A stretch of DNA of 64,000 nucleotides, taken from NCBI RefSeq assembly GCF_016086655.4, contig NC_052140.2, positions 15,500,001 through 15,564,000 on the forward strand, in the 5' to 3' direction. Below are positions 12,245 through 23,594 of this stretch, piece by piece (position 1 is the first letter of the stretch; every line of letters starts with the position of its first letter). Source of the DNA: Lepeophtheirus salmonis (lineage: Eukaryota; Arthropoda; Copepoda; Siphonostomatoida; Caligidae). The translations under genes were made by a program, and so were the position numbers. The notes beneath the pieces are model-generated. The model saw only the letters and a program-made list of their open reading frames with translations. It was not told where the DNA came from and made no database searches.

Positions 12245-13050
12245 TGATTTTTCTCAAAATAGAGTTTGAATTATACTTGTGACTACTGACGAAATATCGT
12301 AAATTTTATGATAATGAGCTTAATTGAATTTTAGAAGTTTATTTTACTAAATTGCTCTGAAACCTCTGTACTTAAATTTGAACATGCTTTATGATAAAAT
12401 GAGAGCTCGGGGTACAAGGGCACCTTTATTTAATAATAAATATGACATTTAAAGCGGAAAAAAAAACCCGGAATTACTAAGAGAAGTTTGTTAAAACTGC
12501 AGGTTTAAAATACACAGCCAATCAATCGGCTAAAAGTCAACCCGTTCACCAATAATCTATTAGCAGTTATATTAACTTAAATTTGTACAAATTTTGAGCT
12601 CAAAAATAGAATCAAAATCATTGTATGGACAATTCAAAGGCAAATTTTTTTTTAAATATTTCCCATATTTTGACAATTTTACGATTATATTAGACTTTGT
12701 CTTCAATATGTATATATCAACACAATGTTTATTTGAAAAATAGGCACATTCCAACTAACTAATAGGTGATTATTAGTGTTGGGTTTCAGTCTGAAAATCC
12801 TTGGCCGAGTTAAGACAGTTAGGATTTTTAGTGGACAGAGCTTATTCGATTTTTTAAAAGAAGTTCGGTGTAGATAGGTCTGGAAAAAAATAAATTATGT
12901 CTGAATAGGTCCAATTTAAAATACGGGTTTGACCAATTCTAGCGATGAATTGTTGATGACGTCATGTGTGTTTCAAAAATTTGAAACATCGGCACAATAA
13001 TGTTATAAGAACTTAAATATGTTGTATCTTATACAATACACGGGATGAAA
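12245..13050. other. AT-rich spacer with one dispersed repeat
   Basis: 12780-12960 (CTTGGCCGAGTTAAGACAG, TTTTTTAAAAGAAGTTCGGT, TTTGACCAATTCTAGCGATGAATT) resembles 38150-38290. Otherwise nothing is recognised. Confidence 0.45.
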
Positions 13051-13054
13051 AGCA

Positions 13055-13170
13055 ATGGATCAAAAACAATTTCGTGTTTTAATTTTACAGTGCTTCTTGA
13101 TGGGAAAAAATATTGTTCAAGCTCAGCAATGGTTAGAAAAAATTTTAAGGGGACTCCGCTCCATAAAATG
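13055..13170 (+). pseudogene. Irritans-type mariner transposase N-terminal fragment
   Basis: ATG, then MDQKQFRVLILQCFLMGKN and IVQAQQWLEK, matching the first helix region of irritans-type transposases (MEKKEYRVLIKYCFLKGKN..EAK.WLDK). It stops at TGA 13168-13170; no downstream domain follows. Confidence 0.65.
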
Positions 13171-13174
13171 AATA

Positions 13175-15060
13175 AAAAAACCCATAGTAAACGAAAAGAT
13201 ACGTGTTTTCTTTGTTAAGCCCGGGACTTTTCAGCTCGTGTTTTACATATATATCTATTAGTCTGGGTTTCACCCATTTCCTTCATGGAATCAAAAACTG
13301 TTGAGCCAGATCAGGCTGAAATTCAGTCAATAGACGTATAAAACAACCAAGCATGTTCCTATGATATTTTTTTGGGCCTCCAAGGTCATTCAGAGTCTGT
13401 TTTAGAACGGTAAAAAACCTTATTTCCTTCTCTCTTTTTAGATTTATCTCCTTCTCTATGTCGTTCCACTTTTTTCTTCTACCTTCATTCTTTGTTTCTA
13501 TTCCCCTCTATTCTGTTCTGTATTGCAGGCACCAGTGGGACTGGAACCATGGAAGCCAAGTGCACATATTATCAAACTAATTTTCTCTTGCCTACAAAAA
13601 AATTATAATTTTTGGGGGACAAAAATCAACTTCCCTTTTTAAATAATTGTTTTTCGTTCAAATCTAGTTTCTTCTACAAGCTTTTAACTCTGAAATTAAA
13701 AAAAATATATATTTTTGTATTTATAAATTACATTTTCTCACTTGCTCACTGAAATATTTTGAGACCACTTATAAACTGTTCGATCGAATGTACAGAGTCC
13801 CCATAATGTTTATCAAGCTTCTTTGTAGTCTCCTAATGCGTTTGTCTTTCAAAAAGTAATATTTAGTCAATACATGAAATTATTTATCAACTATTTTTTG
13901 AAAAACACTCCACTTCCTCGATTCAAACGAATACCAAACAGACAGAAATTGACAGATCTGGATGAAAGTAGGATCTTCTAAAAGATGCAACTAACTAAAA
14001 ATAACCTCGATACGCGCCATTAATGCCATATCTCGGCCTTTGAACGGAATTTTCAAACGACACTCATATATTGGCAACTAAAAAATTGGTCCACGATTTA
14101 AAAACGATTTAACTTTGATATAAAGTCCAAGATCGCCGTATAGTCCGAAATATCGGTCTAAAAATGATCCCTTAAGACCGCATTGGTTTTGAACCGTGTC
14201 TCAAAACTAGCAATTACAGGGACAATAGATAATTAATTACTCAAATGGCTAATAAATACATATATTTAATCTGTCAACCTTACATATGTATACATATATA
14301 TGTGATGGGCACATAATTTATGTTGAGGATTCGTTGTTGTTTGAAATGTGGAAAAAAGTCAAAATTGCTCGTTTATATATATTTATATTGTTATTGTTAT
14401 TATGTAAGAATGAAGACCGTGAGAAGTTGAGGAGGGCCGAACAGCAAAATACTACTACTAATAATATGTAACTACACCAGACACATATCAAAATGGCGGG
14501 AGAAATGTGTTTTATACATATATTTCTATATATTTTGATGAGTACATAGTGATATTGTTATTATTGCGAGTGTAATTTTAATTATATTTTGTTAAAAAAT
14601 AAGTGGATTGTTAATAAGTAAAAAAAAAAAATGGAGGAAAATTAAGAACATCAAATTATCATAATTCGTTAATAAGAAAAAGGAACTTAAATTCGTTTCT
14701 TGTCTGTACTTGATTTTCCCCTCTTTTGGCCATAAGGAATGAATCTTATAATATACAATATTAGAGTTGGATTCGAGTATTACTCAAACTCGCAGAGGGG
14801 GAGGGGATCTCAACTTTCCTCAAGATCAATATTCAACTCGAAGAATTATTGAAGAGCAAATAATGCTGGGTATCTTGTAAATGCATGGATGATTGAGTAA
14901 AACATCTTTTTTCATTTTTGTACAGACAAGTAGTTGGGGAAACAGTAATTTGGTATTTTCTGCGGTTTTTTTAAACTAAGTATATCTTGTTCATTATTGG
15001 TCACATCGGATCCTACCATAAAAGTTTCATAGATGTGAGTAAATGCTACAACCGCTTTTA
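13175..15060. other. AT-rich spacer, no gene recognised
   Basis: Non-coding by eye. 13990-14220 is slightly less AT-rich (ATCGGTCTAAAAATGATCCC) and looks like an old repeat without a visible partner. No RNA gene. Confidence 0.4.
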
Positions 15061-15110
15061 TTAGAGTATTGCACTTGGCCAGTTCAGTCGTGAATTATCG
15101 TGCGTCGAGT

Positions 15111-15619
15111 ATGGAGGTCTCAAAGGAATAAATTCGCCCTATTTTTCATTTTTACTACCAGAAAGTAAAAAACGCGTGGAAAGTGACCAAGAAAATTTGT
15201 GCTGTATACGGGGATAATACTCTTACGGTTCGTGTTGCACCACACTTCTTCTATTGATTTTTTGTTCGCTCAATTCTACCCTCTACTATTAAAAAATCGA
15301 CCGTTTGAAGGTGGCGATTGAACAGAAGCGACCTGCATTGGTGAATAGGAGACAAAAATACATCATAAGAAAACGCCGGGTCGCACACATCTTTGATGAC
15401 ACGCCAGTAGCTCTGAGAGTTCGGATGAAAGTTCTGTCGGTTCAGTCTGGACCTGTAACAAAATGATTAATACCTGTTTGTTTTTATAGCAAACGCGCTT
15501 GGGGTTGTTTGTCCCAGTTTTTTACCAATAGGAAGAAGGGCTTCTACAAAAAGGGCATAATTAAGTTGGATTATCATTGGTAACTAGGTGTCAAACAGAA
15601 CAGGGCATACTTGGGTTAA
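15111..15619 (+). pseudogene. Mauritiana-type mariner with internal deletion
   Basis: Starts MEVSKE, then KKICAVYGDNTLTVRVA (first helix), jumps to LKVAIEQKRPALVNRR and, in another frame, SHTSLMTRQ (after the catalytic Asp block), then FFTNRKKGFYKKGIIKLDYHW and KQNRAYLG before TAA at 15617. Both ends of a mauritiana-type transposase are kept and the middle is lost, with frameshifts. Confidence 0.75.
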
Positions 15620-15689
15620 ATGGGATGATTGTAACACTTTTTATGAAGCATTGAAACAAATCGAAAATACAAAATTACTCTTTCTCACA

Positions 15690-16480
15690 CCTATTATAGT
15701 AATGAAAACTGACTCAATTGGGAATTGGAAAAGTAGTACTATCTTTATTTTATGTTTTTAGAGTTCCATCCTCAATATAAGAATAGTAGACATTGTCATA
15801 AAAAGAAGAAATAACATCACATTATTTGTGGAAATTCTCAAAAATTCGTAATTGGCCAACTTCATTTTTTTTTTTTGGTAAAAACTCGAACCCCAACCCA
15901 TTGTTTTACCCGAATCCAACACTATTCACTATACTTAGGTCCCCAAGGATCTGTCTGCGGATAATAAGTTAATTAGCTTTAAAAAAACACAAATGTCTCT
16001 ACACATAAACTTAAGCCATCAAATGAGTTATGCACAAATATAAAATACCTTTGAGCTATGGACAGAGAGACTAGATGAGAGAGAATGATGTGAATTTTAG
16101 CTCACCCTCACCCTTAGAGGCAAAATATATACGTATACATATACAAAGACTGTTACTGAATAAATTGCAACTACAAATCTTTTGTCACAGAAAATAATCC
16201 CAACATGAAATCAAATTTTAAAAAAAGAACGAAAAAACTTAGTGGCTTTTTGACCAATTTTCCACTACTGAATAAATAAATAATGAGAGTATTAAAAAGA
16301 AATCGATTATTTTTCCAATAGATGGTTTTAGTAATATGTATCTTACGTTGTATAAATGCTATTGGCTTACGCTAAATGGCGTTTGATAGATATGATTTCG
16401 TACAACAAAAAAACCTGTTAGATAGTTTTGTGACTGTTTGCCTTGGTATTGTTTGAAGGGGGCAGTTCAAAGGTGGGCAA
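15690..16480. other. AT-rich spacer, no gene recognised
   Basis: No recognisable frame or repeat. Confidence 0.4.
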
Positions 16481-16529
16481 CAACAAAGAGAAAATTTTGA
16501 CAGTTTTTCATCGTGCAAGACGAAAATGC

Positions 16530-17070
16530 AAGGCTGAAATGTGAATAGTCTTTATGTTCCTGATACTGTAACAGTCAATCACTTGGTATTTTGGTTTCGT
16601 CGATTCCCTTTCAAGTACTATTGATATCAAATTGACTCCATACATTGAAAGGCCAACACTTCATTACCTTTATTGTATCACGCAGCCGCGCATCGGAAAG
16701 CCAAAACACAGTTGGTAGTTAAATTATTATTCCTGAATATGGAATAATTATCAAGTAACTACAGGGAATTGTTCACTGCTTAACAAGATCGAGAATTAGA
16801 ATCCGTCCAATCAACTTTCAAGAACACTGATACAGATGAGAAACTTCGCCAGCTGACAAGACAATACACGTTATAGTTTTGTATCATCGAGGTAACGTAG
16901 TGCCAACTGTAGAAAATGAGGATAAAATAATGGAAATTGCCGAGTCTTACCGTCTTGTAAACAGGATTATGATTGGCAAGGAGATACCCATTAATGGTAA
17001 ATGGATTCAAAAATCCAGTTAACATAATGGATTTATTTTTACTATACTTATCAAATTAAAATTGAATTTG
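16530..17070 (+). pseudogene. Mauritiana-type mariner fragment split by ~240 bp of other sequence
   Basis: SLYVPDTVTVNHLVFWFRRF and IDIKLTPYIERPT (the first helix end and GRPT motif) are followed, after about 240 bases that do not fit (16665-16905), by PTVENEDKIMEIAESYRLVN (second helix). The end AAAAATCCAGTTAACATAATGGATTTATTTTTACTATAC matches the end of the 9260-9510 piece. Confidence 0.6.
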
Positions 17071-17074
17071 TAGG

Positions 17075-19170
17075 AAATCTGTAGATCTCAAGTCCAGTAG
17101 TTGTTTTATTTTTTGTTTATGCAAAATATCACCTATACAATATACATATGATATGTATATACAACAGTGTATATAATTAGAGAGTCCCCTCCTCTCTCTC
17201 TGTTATGGCCGAACATAAGCTAATATATGTACATATAACCATATTTAACAAAACAGTAGCAATTACCTTACCATTAAGATTGTCCCTGGGGATTTTTCAT
17301 TTGGCAAAATGGCAAGGGAAAGAAATGCAAATAAAATATGGTAATTATGTAAAAAAATTACTCCCTTTGATTTAAACAAGCTATGTAGTACTAGGGATAG
17401 TCATGGCTTATTTAGGGCGTAGTGCCATAAGGGGTCATATATAGGTATATGACACCAAAGAAAGGGAGGCAGGATCTATAAATTTTTGCAAATTTATGCG
17501 GACATCAAATATGTTTGACTAGTTTTATGGCGGTACTTAATAAGGACTGGACATTGAAGTCCTGTCTAATTCAGTCTCGGTCTGATCCAGTGCAGGCCTG
17601 CAAATCTATACTAAAAACTAATAAAGTTTAGTCTTTGATTACGTCACATCTCCTTTTTTGAATCAGTTATAGTACAGACAGTCCTAGGAACAAACAGTCT
17701 TGAGGACTGATCCTATGACCGGGCTGGACCGAATTAATAAGGACCAACACAACTCTATGTATGACCCCTAACGTTGGGAGACACTAGGGAGGACTTCCCC
17801 CTCCACTTAAACGATGTTTTTACCCTTCTTACTGAAATATATTTAAATAATGTTGATTTATAAATGTGTTCCAGATCTGTGACTACAAAGCGGTCTGATA
17901 ATAACACAAAATGTCATTAAATTTGTATTTTCTAAAAAAGAAAATATACTTTTTATATTAGGTCATCAAAAAATTTAAAAAAATGTTAAATAAAAACAAA
18001 ATTTTAGTTCTGGTTCCTCTTTGGATATAGGTATGGCTCAAGAAACGCGATGGATAAAGTGCAATTCCAGTCCGTAAGTAGAGTAATTAGTTATCATTAT
18101 TATTAAAATGCATTCATGTACCCAAATGGTGGCCAAAGAATCATAAAAAATTTGATTTTAAAGATGGGTGTATGTAAGTTTGAATCATCCAGTCTTCTTT
18201 CTGTACAAATCTGAATCATTCAACTTTGAGTCTGAATCGATTCTGAAACTGAAAAAAAAAAATCGAATTTTTCTAAATAAATGTATTTAACTATATGGAC
18301 CTGCGAACTTTTTAGCCAACCTGTTATATGAATAAAGTAAATCCATGTTATTAAATTTAGATATGTCTGTTTTTTAACACCTAATACTCCAAACAATTCC
18401 AGTTTCTATCACTAGTGCAATATATTTGGAACTTTTACTTAATTATATAATAGAAATATTACAATAAAGAAAAATACACTCAATCACCTCACGAGGGATT
18501 GATTTTACTTTCTTTAAGGACTGACATTTGGGACTAGATTAGATGGGACCGGACTGGACCACGGTCCTATATAAGGACTGGGCACAGCACTAGTCATAAT
18601 GTCTGGAAAGCGTCTATCTAACAGCCCCATCTATGACCCTACATAAAACACAGAGGGAATTCCTTGGAGTCTACAAAAGATTTTAGAATTTTAATGATAT
18701 TTCTAAATTAAACATACATAGGTAGTTGGAAATTGATGGTTCATTGTCATTTACCCTTCCAGGGTGGTCTACAATTTTTTTTTTTTTTTTCTTTACTTAG
18801 GCACTTTGTAAGCTTTTATATTTTGCGATTATTTTTTCTCTTCCATCAGTTAGCCACTCACTTCTTCTTACTCAAATTATAATAATGTCGTCTCCTTTAG
18901 GCTACAGACACTCAAAACGATTCCATATTTTTTCCCATCGTTTGGTTTTTTCCCTCTTGGAAGAGTGAGTAGAGGGGGGAGTTACTCATCATCATCCCAA
19001 ATAATGACGTTTTTCAACACCTTTTTTTTTCTTCTTCTTCTTCAAATTATGGAGCTTGTCACATACATACATTTTCAATTGACATAAACTGACCATTACC
19101 AATAATTAGTATGTTGGTACCTATGTATGTACAATGTTCATAGAATGTTTAACCTTTGATAGATATTTGT
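17075..19170. other. AT-rich spacer with GGACC/GGACT-rich repeats
   Basis: Contains repeat copies at 17515-17760 and 18505-18600 described below. A T15 run lies at 18777-18790. No gene is recognised. Confidence 0.45.
17515..17760. repeat. GGACC/GGTCC-rich MITE-like repeat
   Basis: AAGGACTGGACATTGAAG, TCAGTCTCGGTCTGATCCAGT, TGATTACGTCACATC and GACCGGGCTGGACCG; opposing GTCC and GGAC motifs give dyad symmetry. Relatives lie at 18505-18600, 27085-27190, 35150-35400, 47100-47330, 55930-56350 and 57815-57910. Confidence 0.55.
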
Positions 19171-19181
19171 AAATATACATA

Positions 19182-19605
19182 CGGGGTGTCACATGGAAAT
19201 TAGGGCAATCTGGATTTTTGAACAATGTTATAAAATTTTACATACAACATTGCCGAACACAATCCATATTAAATAACTTTCTGTTAATGAATTAGTCATC
19301 TTTCCGCCTTAATACCCATGTGGCAGTCAGGGCAAACGTTAGCAGTTAGTAGTTGGCAGATATGTTGTGGTAATACTGGTCAACTTGAGCTCTGAGGACG
19401 CCAGTGTTAGGGTGCTAGACAGTACTGGTATTGGTGAGGATGTAAGGCAGAATGCATAATCCAAGGAAGTTTTTTATGGGGGATCTTTTGCTTAGCAGGC
19501 ACTTCCAGGCTTCTGATCAATGAATTGACAAGCCTTAACCTTGTTATTAACTTTTTAGATTGTCTTCCTGGATACTTTCCAGATCCCTGGCCTCTTTACC
19601 ACACG
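19182..19605 (-). mobile_element. Tc1-like deletion derivative (minus strand)
   Basis: TA then CGGGGTGTCACATGGAAATT at 19182 resembles a Tc1/mariner terminal repeat. On the minus strand from 19605 leftward: WKVSRKT, LITRLRLVNSLIRSLEVPAKQK (the DNA-binding domain of a Tc1-like transposase), then ALHPHQYQ, and near the left end a degenerate C-terminal block. The catalytic middle is absent. The matching right end is not found. Confidence 0.55.
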
Positions 19606-20395
19606 GAAAAAATTGATATTTTTATCTGTTCGCCTCGTTGTGCACTAATTTTTTTAGTCGATTTTGATGATTTAAACGCTAAATGAAATCTACAGCTGTA
19701 TTCTATAACGCAATATTACCATATAATGAGACAAAGTTCTCGAGTTTTGTGGATTTGTGGGCTCATTTCTGTACAAAGAATAACACATCTAACAAATATT
19801 CTTTTGTCCCGTGTGCACACATTTTTCAACTACTTTTGATGTTTTATTGGGGGAAAAAAACTACAACAATCTTGAAAAAAAGATAAACAAATAACGAAAT
19901 ATCTCAACTTCTCTGGATTTTTGGACTCTTTACTCTGAAAGAAAGAAAAGTAATATATCATCCATCTTTTAGTCCGGCTCTGTGCAGCATTTTTCAACCA
20001 ATTTTGATGTACTAAACGGTAAATTACAGCTGTCTTTTATAACAAAATATACGAGAAAATAAAACAAAATATCTCAACTTCTCCGAATCTCAGGGCTCTT
20101 TTCTGCACAAAGAAAACAGATATATTATATATCCTTCTGTCCCACTGTGGACTAATTTTTGGACCCATTGATGTTTTAAACGGTAAAAAAAGATATAATT
20201 GTTATCTATACAAAATTATACGATAATAGGGGACAAAAACATTCAATTTCTCCGGATCTAAGGGCTCTTTCCCACACGAAGAAAAACCGATATATCATAT
20301 ATCCTTCTGTCTCGTTGTAGTCTCATTTTTCAATCATTTTGATAGTCTTAAGAGCAAATGAAAGCTTTGGGTGTGAACATAAAACTGAATATCTA
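19582..20395 (+). repeat. Diverged tandem array, five units of about 164-170 bp
   Basis: Units begin near 19582, 19750, 19914, 20084 and 20253. Each has, in order, GGATCT..GGGCTCTTT, CACA.GAAGAAAA, ATATATCATATATCCTTCTGT, a T/A-rich CTAATTTTTCAA..ATTTTGATG.TTTAAACGGTAAAT, TACAAAAT and ATCTCAACTTCTC. The spacing of the ATCTCAACTTCTC block is 170 then 169 bases. Units are heavily diverged. The first unit touches the transposase remnant on its left. Confidence 0.8.
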
Positions 20396-20925
20396 AAAAA
20401 AAAAAAATATTTCAACTTCCTAATATACAAATTCAAAACATGTTTATCCATATACCCACGGAACACCTGGTAATTCAATTTTGATAGAATTAGTTTTTCT
20501 TATGATCTCAAAATCCAAATATTATGAATGTGACTACTGAGAGATGTCTGTAACTTGTTCAGGGATCTTTATAGGATAAAATTGATGATTACATCATCAA
20601 TTTTGAACTTTAAATACATGTATGATGTATTAACACAAGACAAAAATCTTTGTTACGTGCTACTTTTTTCTTTTTTTCTATGGAGTAGAGAATGTAAGAG
20701 TATTATGTGACTCTTAGATAGGATATGAAACCTACAACTATATACAATACTTAGTAGGGGAAACAAGAGTAGTTAAATCACTTTTCAATAAATTATACCA
20801 ATTCCATCAAGTATTTGACATGTCTGTAGTATTAAAAACTATGAACTCAAAAGAGCGAGATACCTATTTTTTAGTTGGCAAATAGAAGAATTTTTCTAAT
20901 GTTCGATAGCTGTTATGAATATTCC
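20396..20925. other. AT-rich spacer, no gene recognised
   Basis: Nothing recognised beyond A runs. Confidence 0.4.
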
Positions 20926-20929
20926 TTTA

Positions 20930-21480
20930 TTTTTGAAGAGGGAACATCTACGTATAAAGTGCGTAAGCCCATAGATAATAGTTGTTGAAAAAAATGGACC
21001 ATGCAAATAAACATTTTCACAATCCCTGAAAGCGAGTAAGTTAGATATATTTCGTGATGAGTGTGTATTTTGAGTAGGATAAGAAAATTGAAAAGAAAAA
21101 TCAATCTGGTAACACTGAAAATTTGAAGAATTGCAGGAGATCAGCTACAATCAGCTGTAACAATTAGAAGGGGAGAAGTAAATCAACAACCCCATTAGTA
21201 GGAATTACTCGATTATCAATCCTAAATACAACTCGGAGTCCAAAAAGAACTTACAATTAGAGCTCCACAACAAATCTTCAAGGTTACTACTCTATCTTTT
21301 ATGACGAATGTTTGATCAGGTTCTTAATATGATTCAATCTATTTAAGAAAGGAAGCTCACTACTCAGGAATTGAATAGTTTTGGCTTCAGCTTCGGAAAA
21401 GAAAATTAATTCTTCAAATTAAAAAACAACAGAGGAGCTAAAAAATAAACACGATCTACATCACTATTTCTGATTATTAT
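20930..21480 (+). repeat. Copy of the 'AGTCCAACAAGGAC' dispersed family (long)
   Basis: GAAGAGGGAACATCTACGTATAAAGTG near 20935, TCAGCTACAATCAGCTGTAACAA near 21142, CGGAGTCCAAAAAGAACTTACAATTA near 21235, AAGAAAGGAAGCTCACTACTCAG near 21347 and ACACGATCTACATCACTATT near 21447 follow the same order as 3380-3800 and 26300-26740. Confidence 0.65.
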
Positions 21481-21872
21481 ATAATTTTGGCACTGAACGC
21501 TTCACAAACTTTAGACTAGTTTCACCTTTTAAAGTTATCCTTTTATTTGTTTACATTTTAGATACGATGATATTTTAAAAGAATCACACAACCTCAGCCA
21601 TAAATGAATACAAATTTAGGAATCAATATTCAAGAGACTTGAGAGTAAAACATAGGATTGGATTTGGAGTTATACGTGTAAATCCTTGGTAGGGCTCGGA
21701 GTAGAATTGAGGATTGACATCTGAGTCATTCCGCCTTTAACATTACTAGATTTGGTGGGAGGTTAATTTCCTTATTGGGTGTGCTCATATCAGACAAAGA
21801 GTCAAAATTAGTGTTTTCTCGGGAGTTTATAAGTGTAGGACTATGTTGGACTCGGAGAGGAATTGAAGATCC

Positions 21873-22490
21873 AGGGGCGTCCACAAGATTATATTTTTTT
21901 TTTTTTGGGGAGGAGGGGTCTTGGTTTTTGTGATTTTTTTTTTTCATGAAAAATTCCAATATTACACTTTTGGGAAAAAAAATTCCATAAATCTCCAATA
22001 ATTTACAAAATTTTTTTTTTTTAATTTCAAAAATTCACAGCTGTTCACAAAAAATATCAAACACTAAATTTTTTGTAAAAATAATTTCCAAAAATTTTTT
22101 CAAAATAAGTTTACAAAAAGTTAATTTTTTTTAATAAAATTTCAAAAATTCACAATTAAAAAAAATCAAAAATTCAAAGATCATAAAAAATCAAAAAATA
22201 ACTTGTTTGGAAAAAAATTTCAAAAATTCAAAGCTGCTTACAAGAATTTCAAATATTTTGAAGAAAAATGTAGATATCTGCAGCTGGTTACAAAAAAATT
22301 ATTGCAAAAATTTTACTTAAAATATTAAATTTTTTGAAGAAAAATCTATAAAATTCTTAGAAACTCAAAGAAAATTAAATAATGTTCCAAAAAATGGAAA
22401 AATTAAATTTCAAATATAAAATTTGTTGAAAAAAAATTTCAAATGTAAAATTTTGGAGTAAGAAGCAAAAAATCCTTAATTTAGGGGGAA
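21873..22490. mobile_element. hAT-like terminal motif with A/T-rich internal repeats (copy 1)
   Basis: Starts CAGGGGCGTCCACAAGATTAT. The body is a degenerate repetition of AAAAATTCA(C)AGCTG..CACAAAAAA and TTTCAAAAATTC. The same terminal motif occurs reversed at the right end of 35511-35979 and of 50515-50940. CAGGGGCG-type ends recall hAT elements. No transposase is seen; the right end is uncertain. Confidence 0.5.
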
Positions 22491-22559
22491 GTTTTGAGTT
22501 TTGTTGTTACTCTTGGCAACTTGAACAGTGTTAATTTTTATCTAGAGCAGATATAATTA

Positions 22560-23010
22560 TTTTTTCATTCTTGAGGAGAGAACATCTAAGTATAAAGTGT
22601 AGCCACATTTGTGAGTCCTCATGAATTACAGAGAGCAACGCTGAAAAAATATAAATGTAAATCCTTGTGCGACTCGGAGTAGAATTGAATATCAAAAACG
22701 GAGTAATTTTATGTTGATATCCTTACTATGTACAGAGTGGGATTTGTTTTATTTCCTGAACCTTACGGTTGTCTTTCAGGTAATCTACGTTCATTTTCAG
22801 TATATTTTCCAACTTATCGGCAGGTCATATTTGTTGTACAGCTATAAGCATATGTGTGGAATTTCAATTAAACGTATTTATATACATACTGAAATGATAA
22901 CTCATCTACAAATCCTCCGAGTTACTCTCCGTTTTTCCATGAGCACACTCACACACAGTTCCTTAATACTTGGATGTTCTCTCCTTAAGAGTGAGATACT
23001 AATTATGAAA
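22560..23010. repeat. Inverted pair of 'AGTCCAACAAGGAC'-family ends
   Basis: GAGGAGAGAACATCTAAGTATAAAG at 22573 is matched in reverse by GGATGTTCTCTCCTTAAGAGTGAGA near 22971-22995, enclosing a 101-codon open frame (22711-23016) without any recognised motif. I read it as a palindromic non-autonomous element rather than a gene. Confidence 0.45.
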
Positions 23011-23019
23011 GCTTAGAGA

Positions 23020-23590
23020 AATAAAGAAAATATCAATTGATGTGCTGACTTTAATTTGTTACTAAACCTCATCTAAAGTCAAATTCATTATTTTTTATAA
23101 TGTACATCCTACTTTTTTTTCTTTATCAAACGCTGGAACGATTAAATTATTTTTTACAAACAAACCTTTATACAATGACAGATACAAACTCATTTTTTCT
23201 TTTCTTTTTGTTAATATGACGCGCACGCTCATTTGTTTTATTTTTCTATCTTAGATCAAGACATCTACACTCTAAAATGGCATGATTTTAACATGGATAA
23301 ATAAATGCAGGCAAACTTTTCTTATTAATATAGATATTTTGAGCGCAAAACCGATAATTTATTTAGAAAAGTGGGAAAAAACTAAAATAATCTCATTTTG
23401 GATCATTTTACGGCTCTATTTTTTTTTTTTTTTTTGTTTTAGATACAATGATGAGTAAACGTTAATATCCTTAACTCAAAAAATTACACTTGATTACCTA
23501 GAAATGGATGAGAGTTTTAAAGAATGTTAATATTAATGATTATATTTCATTGACTGGGCCCAAACTCTGAATAATATTATAACTATATAA
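23020..23590. other. AT-rich spacer, no gene recognised
   Basis: Only T runs (23419-23437). Confidence 0.4.
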
Positions 23591-23594
23591 AGAG

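Noticed and set aside
22711..23016. 101-codon open frame.
   Set aside because: Lies inside an inverted repeat, has no motif, and its composition is like the surrounding repeat.
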